Part shown: in pieces, positions 1-9,526 of the stretch
How positions within the stretch are numbered: the first letter of the stretch is position 1
Layout: every line of letters starts with the position of its first letter
Origin: Syngnathus acus
Taxonomy: Eukaryota; Chordata; Actinopteri; Syngnathiformes; Syngnathidae
Direction of reading: 5' to 3'
NCBI RefSeq assembly: GCF_901709675.1
Contig: NC_051101.1
Span: 13,849,416-13,913,415, forward strand
Length of the DNA stretch: 64,000 nt
Notes under the pieces: generated by a model
Database searches by the model: none
The model's input: the letters and a program-made list of their open reading frames with translations, nothing else
What the model was told of the DNA's origin: nothing
Program-made: the position numbers and the translations under genes

Positions 1-3000
1 GTGCCTACGTCACTTGGACACTAGATGGTGCCACCCCCACCTTATGATTGGCCGTTGGATCTGTGACCTTCACTTGGACACTCCATTAGGTACACCGCCA
101 TTTTCAAGTGTACCTCATAACAGGCCACTTTATTAGGGAAATATCATGGTCAAAGGTCACAGGTGTCAAGCTCTAGTCCTCGGGCCGCGTTCCAACATGT
201 TTTCCAAGTGACCCTCGTTAAGCGCACCTGCGTGAAAAGTTTTAGCTACTTTCACGTTCAGCAAGAGCTAAAACTTTTCACGCAGGTGCACTTAACGAGG
301 GAATCACACGGACACTCCATTAGGTACACCGCCATTTACAGGTGTACCTACGTCACTTGGACACTAGATGGTGCCACCCCCCCTCACCCCCACTTTATGA
401 TTGGCTGTTGGATCTGTGACCTTCACTTGGACACTCCATTAGGTACACCGCCATTTTCAAGTGTACCTAATAACAGGCCACTTTATTAGGGAAATATCAT
501 GGTCAAAGGTCACAGGTGTCAAGCTCTAGTCCTCGGGCCGCGTTCCAACATGTTTTCCAAGTGACCCTCGTTAAGCGCACCTGCGTGAAAAGTTTTAGCT
601 ACTTTCACGTTCAGCAAGAGCTAAAACTTTTCACGCAGGTGCACTTAACGAGGGAATCACACGGACACTCCATTAGGTACACCGCCATTTACAGGTGTAC
701 CTACGTCACTTGGGCACTAGATGGTGCCACCCCCCCTCACCCCCACTTTATGATTGGCTGTTGGATCTGTGACCTTCACTTGGACACTCCATTAGGTACA
801 CCGCCATTTTCAAGTGTACCTCATAACAGGCCACTTTATTAGGGAAATATCATGGTCAAAGGTCACAGGTATCAAGCTCTAGTCCTCAGGGCCACGTTCC
901 AACATGTTTTCCAAGTGACCCTCGTTAAGCGCACCTGCGTGAAAAGTTTTAGCTACTTTCACGTTCAGCAAGAGCTAAAACTTTTCACGCAGGTGCACTT
1001 AACGAGGGAATCACACGGACACTCCATTAGGTACACCGCCATTTACAGGTGTACCTTCGTCACTTGGACACTAGATGGTGCCACCCCCACCTTATGATTG
1101 GCCGTTGGATCTGTGACCTTCACTTGGACACTCCATTAGGTACACCGCCATTTTCAAGTGTACCTAATAACAGGCCACTTTATTAGGGAAATATCATGGT
1201 TAAAGGTCACAGGTGTCAAGCTCTAGTCCTCGGGGCCGCGTTCCAACATGTTTTCCAAGTTACCCTCGTTAAGCGCACCTGCGTGAAAAGTTTTAGCTAC
1301 TTTCACGTTCAGCAAGAGCTAAAACTTTTCACGCAGGTGCACTTAACGAGGGAATCACACGGACACTCCATTAGGTACACCGCCATTTACAGGTGTACCT
1401 TCGTCACTTGGACACTAGATGGTGCCACCCCCACCTTATGATTGGCCGTTGGATCTGTGACCTTCACTTGGACACTCCATTAGGTACACCGCCATTTTCA
1501 AGTGTACCTAATAACAGGCCACTTTATTAGGGAAATATCATGGTCAAAGGTCACAGGTGTCAAGCTCTAGTCCTCGGGGCCGCGTTCCAACATGTTTTCC
1601 AAGTGACCCTCGTTAAGCGCACCTGCGTGAAAAGTTTTAGCTCCTTTCACGTTCAGCAAGAGCTAAAACTTTTCACGCAGGTGCACTTAACGAGGGAATC
1701 ACACGGACACTCCATTAGGTACACCACCATTTACAGGTGTACCTACGTCACTTGGACACTAGATGGTGCCACCCCCCCTCACCCCCACTTTATGATTGGC
1801 TGTTGGATCTGTGACCTTCACTTGGACACTCCATTAGGTACACCGCCATTTTCAAGTGTACCTCATAACAGGCCACTTTATTAGGGAAATATCATGGTCA
1901 AAGGTCACAGGTGTCAAGCTCTAGTCCTCGGGCCGCGTTCCAACATGTTTTCCAAGTTACCCTCGTTAAGCGCACCTGCGTGAAAAGTTTTAGCTACTTT
2001 CACGTTCAGCAAGAGCTAAAACTTTTCACGCAGGTGCACTTAACGAGGGAATCACACGGACACTCCATTAGGTACACCACCATTTACAGGTGTACCTACG
2101 TCACTTGGACACTAGATGGCGCCACCCCCCCTCACCCCCACTTTATGATTGGCTGTTGGATCTGTGACCTTCACTTGGACACTCCATTAGGTACACCGCC
2201 ATTTTCAAGTGTACCTCATAACAGGCCACTTTATTAGGGAAATATCATGGTCAAAGGTCACAGGTGTCAAGCTCTAGTCCTCTGGGCCGCGTTCCAACAT
2301 GTTTTCCAAGTGACCCTCGTTAAGCGCACCTGCGTGAAAAGTTTTAGCTACTTTCACGTTCAGCAAGAGCTAAAACTTTTCACGCAGGTGCACTTAACGA
2401 GGGAATCACACGGACACTCCATTAGGTACACCACCATTTACAGGTGTGCCTACGTCACTTGGACACTAGATGGTGCCACCCCCACCTTATGATTGGCCGT
2501 TGGATCTGTGACCTTCACTTGGACACTCCATTAGGTACACCGCCATTTTCAAGTGTACCTCATAACAGGCCACTTTATTAGGGAAATATCATGGTCAAAG
2601 GTCACAGGTGTCAAGCTCTAGTCCTCGGGCCGCGTTCCAACATGTTTTCCAAGTGACCCTCGTTAAGCGCACCTGCGTGAAAAGTTTTAGCTACTTTCAC
2701 GTTCAGCAAGAGCTAAAACTTTTCACGCAGGTGCACTTAACGAGGGAATCACACGGACACTCCATTAGGTACACCGCCATTTACAGGTGTACCTACGTCA
2801 CTTGGACACTAGATGGTGCCACCCCCACCTTATGATTGGCCGTTGGATCTGTGACCTTCACTTGGACACTCCATTAGGTACACCGCCATTTACAGGTGTA
2901 CCTACGTCACTTGGACACTAGATGGTGCCACCCCCACCTTATGATTGGCCGTTGGATCTGTGACCTTCACTTGGACACTCCATTAGGTACACCGCCATTT

Positions 3001-3012
3001 ACAGGTGTACCT
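1..3012 (+). repeat. Satellite-like tandem array, forward block (about 8.5 monomers)
   Basis: Near-identical monomers follow head to tail. Using the ATG of the ATATCATGGT landmark, copies fall at 145, 499, 852, 1196, 1540, 1894, 2247 and 2591, giving spacings of 354, 353, 344, 344, 354, 353 and 344. Long monomers carry an extra C-rich stretch before the TTTATGATTGG segment; short ones lack it. The order is long-long-short-short repeated twice, a higher-order unit of 1395 bp. The last copy is broken, and a sub-unit of about 115 bp is duplicated around 2760-2992. Each full monomer holds a long hairpin and shorter inverted repeats built on TAGGTACACC / GGTGTACCTA. Open frames of 75-114 codons recur in every copy, but they follow from the high identity of the copies and are not called as genes. 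The array runs off the left edge of the window, so its full size is unknown. Confidence 0.95.
212..301. repeat. 36-bp-arm hairpin inside each satellite monomer (first complete example)
   Basis: The left arm is 212-247 and the right arm 266-301, with an 18-nt spacer. The arms are complementary over 36 bp with one mismatch. The arms start and end in CCCTCGTTAAG / CTTAACGAGGG. The same structure recurs in every complete monomer of both blocks. In a minus-strand transcript the single mismatch would be a G-U wobble, so the stem would be continuous on that strand. There is no direct sign of a promoter or of processing. It could simply be a relic of terminal inverted repeats from a small transposable element. 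Confidence 0.9.
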
Positions 3013-4628
3013 AACTTGGAAAACATGTTGGAATGCGGCCCCGAGGACTAGAGCTCGACACCTGTGACTTTTGACCATGATATTGCCCTAATAAAGTGGC
3101 CTGTTATTAGGTACACTTGAAAATGGCGGTGTACCTAATGGAGTGTCCAAGTGAAGGTCACAGATCCAACAGCCAATCATAAAGTGGGGGTGAGGGGGGG
3201 TGGCACCATCTAGTGTCCAAGTGACGTAGGTACACCTGTAAATGGTGGTGTACCTAATGGAGTGTCCGTGTGATTCCCTCGTTAAGTGCACCTGCGTGAA
3301 AAGTTTTAGCTCTTGCTGAACGTGAAAGTAGCTAAAACTTTTCACGCAGGTGCGCTTAACGAGGGTCACTTGGAAAACATGTTGGAACGCGGCCCCGAGG
3401 ACTAGAGCTTGACACCTGTGACCTTTGACCATGATATTTCCCTAATAAAGTGGCCTGTTATTAGGTACACTTGAAAATGGCGGTGTACCTAATGGAGTGT
3501 CCAAGTGAAGGTCACAGATCCAACAGCCAATCATAAAGTGGGGGTGAGGGCGGGTGTGGCACCATCTAGTGTCCACGTGACGTAGGTACACCTGTAAATG
3601 GCGGTGTACCTAATGGAGTGTCCGTGTGATTCCCTCGTTAAGTGCACCTGCGTGAAAAGTTTTAGCTCTTGCTGAACGTGAAAGTAGCTAAAACTTTTCA
3701 CGCAGGTGCGCCTAACGAGGGTAACTTGGAAAACATGTTGGAACGCGGCCCCGAGGACTAGAGCTTGACACCTGTGACCTTTGACCATGATATTTCCCTA
3801 ATAAAGTGGCCTGTTATGAGGTACACTTGAAAATGGCGGTGTACCTAATGGAGTGTCCAAGTGAAGGTCACAGATCCAACAGCCAATCATAAAGTGGGGG
3901 TGAGGGCGGGTGTGGCACCATCTAGTGTCCACGTGACGTAGGTACACCTGTAAATGGCGGTGTACCTAATGGAGTGTCCGTGTGATTCCCTCGTTAAGTG
4001 CACCTGCGTGAAAAGTTTTAGCTCTTGCTGAACGTGAAAGTAGCTAAAACTTTTCACGCAGGTGCGCCTAACGAGGGTAACTTGGAAAACATGTTGGAAC
4101 GCGGCCCCGAGGACTAGAGCTTGACACCTGTGACCTTTGACCATGATATTTCCCTAATAAAGTGGCCTGTTATTAGGTACACTTGAAAATGGCGGTGTAC
4201 CTAATGGAGTGTCCAAGTGAAGGTCACAGATCCAACAGCCAATCATAAAGTGGGGGTGAGGGCGGGTGTGGCACCATCTAGTGTCCACGTGACGTAGGTA
4301 CACCTGTAAATGGCGGTGTACCTAATGGAGTGTCCGTGTGATTCCCTCGTTAAGTGCACCTGCGTGAAAAGTTTTAGCTCTTGCTGAACGTGAAAGTAGC
4401 TAAAACTTTTCACGCAGGTGCGCTTAACGAGGGTAACTTGGAAAACATGTTGGAACGCGGCCCCGAGGACTAGAGCTTGACACCTGTGACCTTTGACCAT
4501 GATATTTCCCTAATAAAGTGGCCTGTTATTAGGTACACTTGAAAATGCCAGTGTACCTAATGGAGTGTCCAAGTGACGTCACAAATCCAACAGCCAATCA
4601 GGAGGTGGGGGTGAGGGCAGTTGTGGCA
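3013..4628 (-). repeat. Satellite-like tandem array, inverted block (about 4.6 monomers)
   Basis: This is the same monomer family as 1-3012 but on the opposite strand. The landmark ATG (minus strand) begins at 3077, 3432, 3788, 4144 and 4500, giving spacings of 355, 356, 356 and 356. All copies are of the long type. Three of them share a GTGAGGGCGGGTGTGG variant not seen in the forward block, so the two blocks were homogenised separately. The junction with the forward block lies at about 3010-3016, just after a GGTGTACCTA motif. The final copy, after about 4540, is clearly diverged and ends near 4628, as expected for the edge of a homogenised array. Confidence 0.93.
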
Positions 4629-4767
4629 CTTTTCACTTTCACTTCAGCTTTTTCTTTATTGAAGTGGCCTGTGATTAGGTACACCTCATGGACACTACAA
4701 TAGGTACACTACTCGAGGTAAAAAAAAAAAAAAAAAAAAGAATAAATAAATAAGACAGTATAGCAAA

Positions 4768-4862
4768 CGATTCGGTGAACGATTCTTTTGAACAAATATT
4801 TTGAGTGAACCGATTCTAAAGATTCAGTTCACCCAAAACTGGAATGCACATCACTAGTACAT
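4768..4862. repeat. hAT-like transposon fragment
   Basis: The segment has GTGAACGATTC, GAACCGATTC and CAGTTCACCC elements followed by AACTGGAATGCACATCACTAG. On the reverse strand this reads as a CACTAGTGATGTGCATTCC end, a form I associate with hAT-type ends in fish. It is too short to code, and it is embedded in the foldback element. The assignment is by motif resemblance only. Confidence 0.45.
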
Positions 4863-4883
4863 AACAGTGCAGACGAGGGCGGA

Positions 4884-4975
4884 TTGACATGTCGAAATAG
4901 CCGACTGGTTAGTGACAGGGCCTTTTACTCGGTAAGAATTTGGTTCGATCCCAGGTGTAAAAATATGCTTATATG
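4884..4975 (+). repeat. tRNA-derived SINE-like segment
   Basis: A Pol III B-box sequence GGTTCGATCCC lies at 4942-4952. About 45 bp upstream is an A-box-like TAGCCGACTGGTTAGTG (starting about 4898). This is the spacing and order of a tRNA-derived promoter. The region does not fold into a convincing tRNA, so it is called a SINE-like remnant and not a tRNA gene. It sits inside the foldback element at 4677-5071. Confidence 0.65.
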
Positions 4976-5071
4976 TGCTTTTATTGTGCAATTAACCCTT
5001 TATTTATTCTTTTTTTTTATTTTTTTTTACCTCGTGTAGTGTACCTATTGAAGTGTCCTTGAGGTGTACCT

Positions 5072-5590
5072 ACACATATTGCCATATAAAGTAGTTAACC
5101 AAATGTCTGATTTTTATGTTTCAATTGGCGAATATGAAAACAAGGAATAAAACACCAGACAAGTTTTAACATACATGTTTATTAAAATAATAATAATAAT
5201 GACTGACTCTTTATTTCGAACATGATTTAAAGGAAAACAATAAAAAACAAACAAACAATATATATCACTGTTCGAAAAGGTAATAATATATAAATATCAT
5301 TATAATATAATAATAAAAGTAAATTTAAAACCAGCAATCTAATGTGAAATTGCAGTAGATATATTGGATAACAATATTTAGGCGTATATATGCATACACG
5401 TTATTTAAGAACTACTATAAGTGTTATAAAATCAAGATGACCCAAAGAGAAGCATAATCTCCCCGTTATTGGATAACGGCGCATCCGTTCATGCAATAAA
5501 GCTAGCCGTTAACTTGGAGAAAACGTGAATACAAGTCAGTAGTTCTTTCTTTCCTTGGCAAATCGTAAATCGACATTCTGGCTAACATAG
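5072..5590. other. AT-rich non-coding stretch
   Basis: This is strongly A/T-rich DNA with many AATAATA-type runs. No exon, structured RNA or recognisable repeat end was seen. Confidence 0.6.
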
Positions 5591-5599
5591 TTGACGCCA

Positions 5600-5945
5600 G
5601 GACGTTCACTGACTGATCCGTTGATGCACGCACGGGAAGGAAGGAAGGACCCATTGACTCGTTCGCGAACGGGAAAGTCCGGATTCGTTCCCTCACTGAT
5701 CCGTTCGCGCGATGAACTGGAAATGCGAATCACTCACTCATTCGTTCGCTCACAGATTCGTTCGTTGGTGAACGGGAAATGCAATTCACGACTCGTTCGT
5801 GAACGGGAAGTGACGTCATTTTCTTCTTCGTTTTGTTTTACGGCGAGGTGGCACCAGCTTCAATGCGCATTACCGACACCTACTGGTTGAAGTCATATGA
5901 GCTGAAAAAAGAACGAGTCACTTTAGGAAGTGATTCGTTATAAGT
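5600..5945. repeat. Degenerate repeat built on TTCGTGAACGGGAA motifs (hAT-like)
   Basis: Several spaced copies of GAACGGGAA (around 5667, 5778 and 5803) and of TTCGTTCG/CGAACGAA motifs occur within 250 bp, ending near a GAACGAGTCACTTT segment at about 5911. The motifs resemble the GAACGATTC-type sub-terminal repeats of the fragment at 4768-4862, so both may be debris of one hAT-like family. The short open frames here overlap on both strands and are not credible genes. Confidence 0.5.
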
Positions 5946-6109
5946 TATTAGCCGACACTAATCAGCCAGTGTTTATGCTATATTATGTTTGTACGGCGAC
6001 CTTGAGTGCCTTGAAAGGCGCCTGAGAAATAAAATGTATTATTATTATTACTTCAAACTGACTTCTGTAATTAACATGAATAAATTGCCATTGTATAAAT
6101 GGTATCCAA

Positions 6110-6250
6110 CGAAACTAAGATATTCTACCAGTGGGAGACTGCCGCAATACAAAAGTCACCAGGTATGAGGATTGGTACCACAACGTCCAAGTTACGAGGC
6201 AACCGCTCTATCACTGTGCCACTCTGCCGTGACCGTAATGCCCCACTTCT
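6110..6250 (-). repeat. tRNA-derived SINE remnant (minus strand)
   Basis: On the minus strand, an A-box TGGCACAGTGA (complement of 6211-6221) is followed by AGAGCGGTTGCCTCGTAAC. A degraded B box GGTACCAATCC (complement of 6169-6179) then follows. The body continues with TCCTCATACCTGGTGAC. This order is typical of a tRNA-headed SINE. The B box has drifted from GGTTCAANTCC, so it is probably inactive. Confidence 0.7.
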
Positions 6251-6523
6251 ATCACTAACCCCAACCCCTAAACGCTTTTGTTTTCTTCAGAAACATCAGA
6301 AAATGAATGTACTTTTAGTTTTCTTGTGCGTTGTGGCTCGTCTCTGAGATTGGTGATTGTATATATTGAACGTCTGGCGCCCTCTTGTGGGCAGTCCTTC
6401 ACTTACATTTACATTCAATCCCCATTGCAACACATCAGAATCAGCTTGATTGAAACAAGGAATTTGACTCTGGTCGATCTCAGCCTCTGTGGAACATTTC
6501 AGCGACTGACAACGTTCAGGTAA

Positions 6524-6960
6524 CTAACAACATTGAAGTGGCGAGAGAGAGCAGGATGTTATTGCACAGTGAGTTGTCACCGTCCAATGAGAGTGGTGTT
6601 GTCCGCATACTTCAGGAGCTTCACAGAAGAGCAGTGGGGAGAGGACGTATGCACCCACCCCTGTGCTGGTGGTCCGGGTGTCGGATGTGATGGTCTCCAG
6701 CCTTACTGTTTGAGCGGAAGCTGGCGATCCACCGACAGGCACCGCGAGCTGAGCTGGATGAGCTTCTGGTGGAGGATGTCGAGAACCATGGTGTTGAACG
6801 CCGAGCTGAAGTCCACAAACAGGATCCTGGCGTACGTCCCTGGGGATGTAGTGCAGCCCCATGTCGACCGCATGGTCGGTCGGTCCACCCACCTGTTTGC
6901 CCGGTAGGCAAAGTGCAGGGGGTCGAGCAGGCCCGGAATGTCCTTCATTGCACACATAGT
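6524..6960 (-). pseudogene. Non-LTR retrotransposon reverse-transcriptase remnant
   Basis: The minus strand encodes pieces of a LINE reverse transcriptase split over frames. From 6957 downward one frame reads through FAYRANRWVDR and then LFVDFSSAFNTMV, the conserved motif around the first catalytic aspartate of fish L2/Rex-type RTs. Another frame supplies the downstream VLSPLLF motif. Further frame changes and a degraded FADNTT-equivalent follow. Because the frame is broken several times and no endonuclease domain is present, this is a dead, truncated copy. The clade is uncertain. Confidence 0.85.
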
Positions 6961-9357
6961 TAGTTATGTTTTGTTGTAACTGGACTAAAAAGGTTGATTT
7001 GCTAGTACATTTTCGCCTTTGTTATGTGTGACACTACATTCTAGTTTTGGAGCTGCAGTGTTGAATGTGTGCAAAAGGAGGCAGCACAATCCAAAGTGTT
7101 GAACTTGCATGGGGATTTGGACAAGGTACTGTCGTTCTGAAGACATTGAATCCAACACAAAATACGCTAAAGGTTTGCTCATTCACAGTTCAGAAACAAA
7201 ACAGCTAGCTTCACCTATCAACACAAAATTAGGTGGACATCAAAAAGTCCATGGAAGAAACTTAACAGCCGCTTTGGAAACGGCAGTTTCTTGATCATTT
7301 CAAGGATTCTCACAAAGTTAACAGGAGACGCTCATTTCTCCCATCAGCACAAAACGGCTAACAGGACGCATCAATGGCCCAAGTTTTTTTTTTTTTTGGT
7401 CAGCGTAGTAGACACATTTGAAGCAACTCCCACTACTTAGTTGATTATTTTGTGCTGCTTGGAGCAAAGGTTATATTCGGGGTGCCGCCAACATACTGAG
7501 GGCGGCTTTTTCCCACTGACCTTTCTTCCTCCTCTCGTCTCGTCTTGTCTTTCCTGCAAAAAGCTGCCCCCCCCCCCAGAAAGTGTCGAGTCCAGATGTG
7601 AACATCCTCCCTCCTCTCTTCCTCCCTCGCTCGCTCGCTCGCTCCCACACTTCTAGCACCCCCTCCTCCACCCACCCGAGCTTTCCATTTCCTTTTTTGG
7701 TGAAAAAATCTCAAACGGCGGTGGGGAGAGTGCATCTGTTATTCCATGTGTACACCATCGGGGTGGTGAAACAGTCGACTCAGCATAAATATATATTTAG
7801 GTGCACTATGTCAAGCTTCTTGTCACTTACGGCTAGAACGCAAACGTGTTGAAAGTGTTCCGCCAAAGTCACCACCCTTTTTCAAATGACAAAACATGCA
7901 ATAGAATCCACATGATTTCATTTATTTCCCACACAACATCGTGTTTACAACTAAAACAATGGCTTCTTTTTCCCCATCCAATACAAAAACAAATGCACAT
8001 TTGCCAACTCTGACTCACCAGCATCAAAGCTGAAATATATACTATATATCATTGTGTGTGTGTGTATTTTTAATACTTTGAAAAAAAGAAATGAATAGGA
8101 ACAACAAGAATCTCCAAATTTTGTGTGTCAAAGGTTTTGGTTTGTTATTTTGTTTGTCCGTATGAAAGTTTTTCTTTTTCTTTAGTGGATATCAATTGTT
8201 TGCAAACACATGGGAAGGCTCAAGTGCTTGCCAAATAGTGATCCCATGTAAGCCTCCAACGCTCACCGCATGTTGCTTAATTATGAGACACCCTATATTA
8301 TATATTACATGATCTTTTCCCCCTACAAATACTCGACAAAAATGAACAGATGAAAAAGACAAAAGTGAAAAATACAATATATAAAATAAAACCCTAAATA
8401 TAAAAAACAAATAAGTTTTTAAAATAAGAAAAACTCAAGAAAAAAAATATTAAAACGAAACAAAACAGCCTAAAAACCTAAACTAGAAACCCTGCCAAAT
8501 ACTGAAATGTACTTAAAAAACGTATATTAAAACACTTCAGAATGATTCACAAAGCTTTTGTCACAGGGTTTTGTTAACTATACATCAAAATATGTGCTGT
8601 TTTGGGGGAGCAGAAATAATAATTAAAAAAATAAACGCACAAAATTTGGAGATGCAGCGACAAATACAACAAAATCAAAAAAAAAAATAAGACATGCATA
8701 CTCAGCATCTTTTTGACTATAATTGTCAGATGCTAAAAATGTAAAATAGTTAGAGGAAAAAAAAAAAAAAAAAGGGAAATTGGGGCCAGTAGAGTGAGAA
8801 AATACTGAATTTGTATGTTAAAAATATTTTGGACACAATCAGTCAGACTTTTTGGAATGCTGGCGAACCAAAAGTGACACTTGATACTTTCTTATTAAAA
8901 CAATGCAACCATTTTTTTTTTTCTTAATACTTTGACAACAATTTGTCCGAATTGCACAAGTCATAGAAATGTTTTATCCTTTGAATTCTTCTCTTTTGAC
9001 TCGCTAGCATCCTACGAGGGACCAATTGATATTACAGGACATGCTTGATTTAAAAAGAATTCCTTGGAAAAATGATGAAGAAAGGTCCACTTATCAAAAA
9101 CAATTAGCAGAAAATGAAGAATAAAAAAAAATTGGCAAAAAGATTCAGCAATCACATAAAAAAGTGGTTTTGTGCCATGTTTTTGTATTATTATTATTTT
9201 TTTATGTGCACTCAACATGGTAGCATGATTGTCCAAAAAAGTGCAAAATTAAACTTTTCATAATGATAACAAACCGCTCAGAATTGTTTTTCTTTAACTG
9301 TTAACTTTTGTGTTATTTTTGCGCTCAAATGAGCCCCAGTTGGAAGCATGTTATTCA
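6961..9357. other. Non-coding interval downstream of FHL3
   Basis: No gene is recognised here. 7500-7720 is pyrimidine/CT-rich with a short (CTCG)n at 7626-7644. 7850-9350 is AT-rich with many A-runs. A TTTATT at 7921-7926 would be an AATAAA on the FHL3 strand and could serve as a distal polyadenylation signal, which would make this the FHL3 3' UTR. Confidence 0.5.
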
Positions 9358-9367
9358 TTTATTTATT
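9358..9367 (-). terminator. Overlapping AATAAA polyadenylation signals for FHL3
   Basis: The plus strand reads TTTATTTATT, giving two overlapping AATAAA hexamers on the minus strand about 160 nt beyond the FHL3 stop. It is the first such signal after the stop and would give a short 3' UTR. A more distal signal exists at 7921-7926. Confidence 0.5.
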
Positions 9368-9526
9368 CAAGAAGTTATTTTGATACTAATTATCATACAT
9401 GTTTTAAAGCCCTACACTGTATAAAGTTTGTTGCCTTTGTCGTTTCCCTGTATGACCTTGCTGGGTATAAAAACTTTGGCCATGACACGAGTCGAGTGGA
9501 ATTCAGAGGGGGGAGTTTGTGGGTCT

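Larger units (their letters stand above)
4677..5071. mobile_element. Foldback / MITE-like element with 44-bp terminal inverted repeats
   Basis: The left arm 4677-4720 and right arm 5028-5071 are inverted copies, matching at 41 of 44 positions. The arms contain AGGTACACCTCA and TAGGTACACTAC, the same TAGGTACAC-type motif that builds the satellite monomers, so element and array appear related. The roughly 307-bp interior starts with an A-run (4721-4739) and ends with T-runs. Between these lie a hAT-like fragment (about 4768-4862) and a tRNA-like segment with a Pol III B box. No transposase is encoded, so it would have to be mobilised in trans. I cannot assign it to a named superfamily, and no clear target-site duplication is visible. 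Confidence 0.75.

Noticed and set aside
163-4500. Recurring open frames of 75-114 codons in the satellite monomers, on plus then minus strand
   Set aside because: They are open because the monomers are nearly identical. The peptide spans the DNA hairpin and palindromes, has no family signature, and its 3' part changes with the long/short monomer type.
1-4628. CRISPR-like array
   Set aside because: Regular repeats are present, but the units are about 350 bp with no unique spacers, and the DNA is eukaryotic.
4884-4975. Possible tRNA gene
   Set aside because: A and B boxes are present but the sequence does not give a proper acceptor stem or anticodon arm, so it is called a SINE-like remnant.
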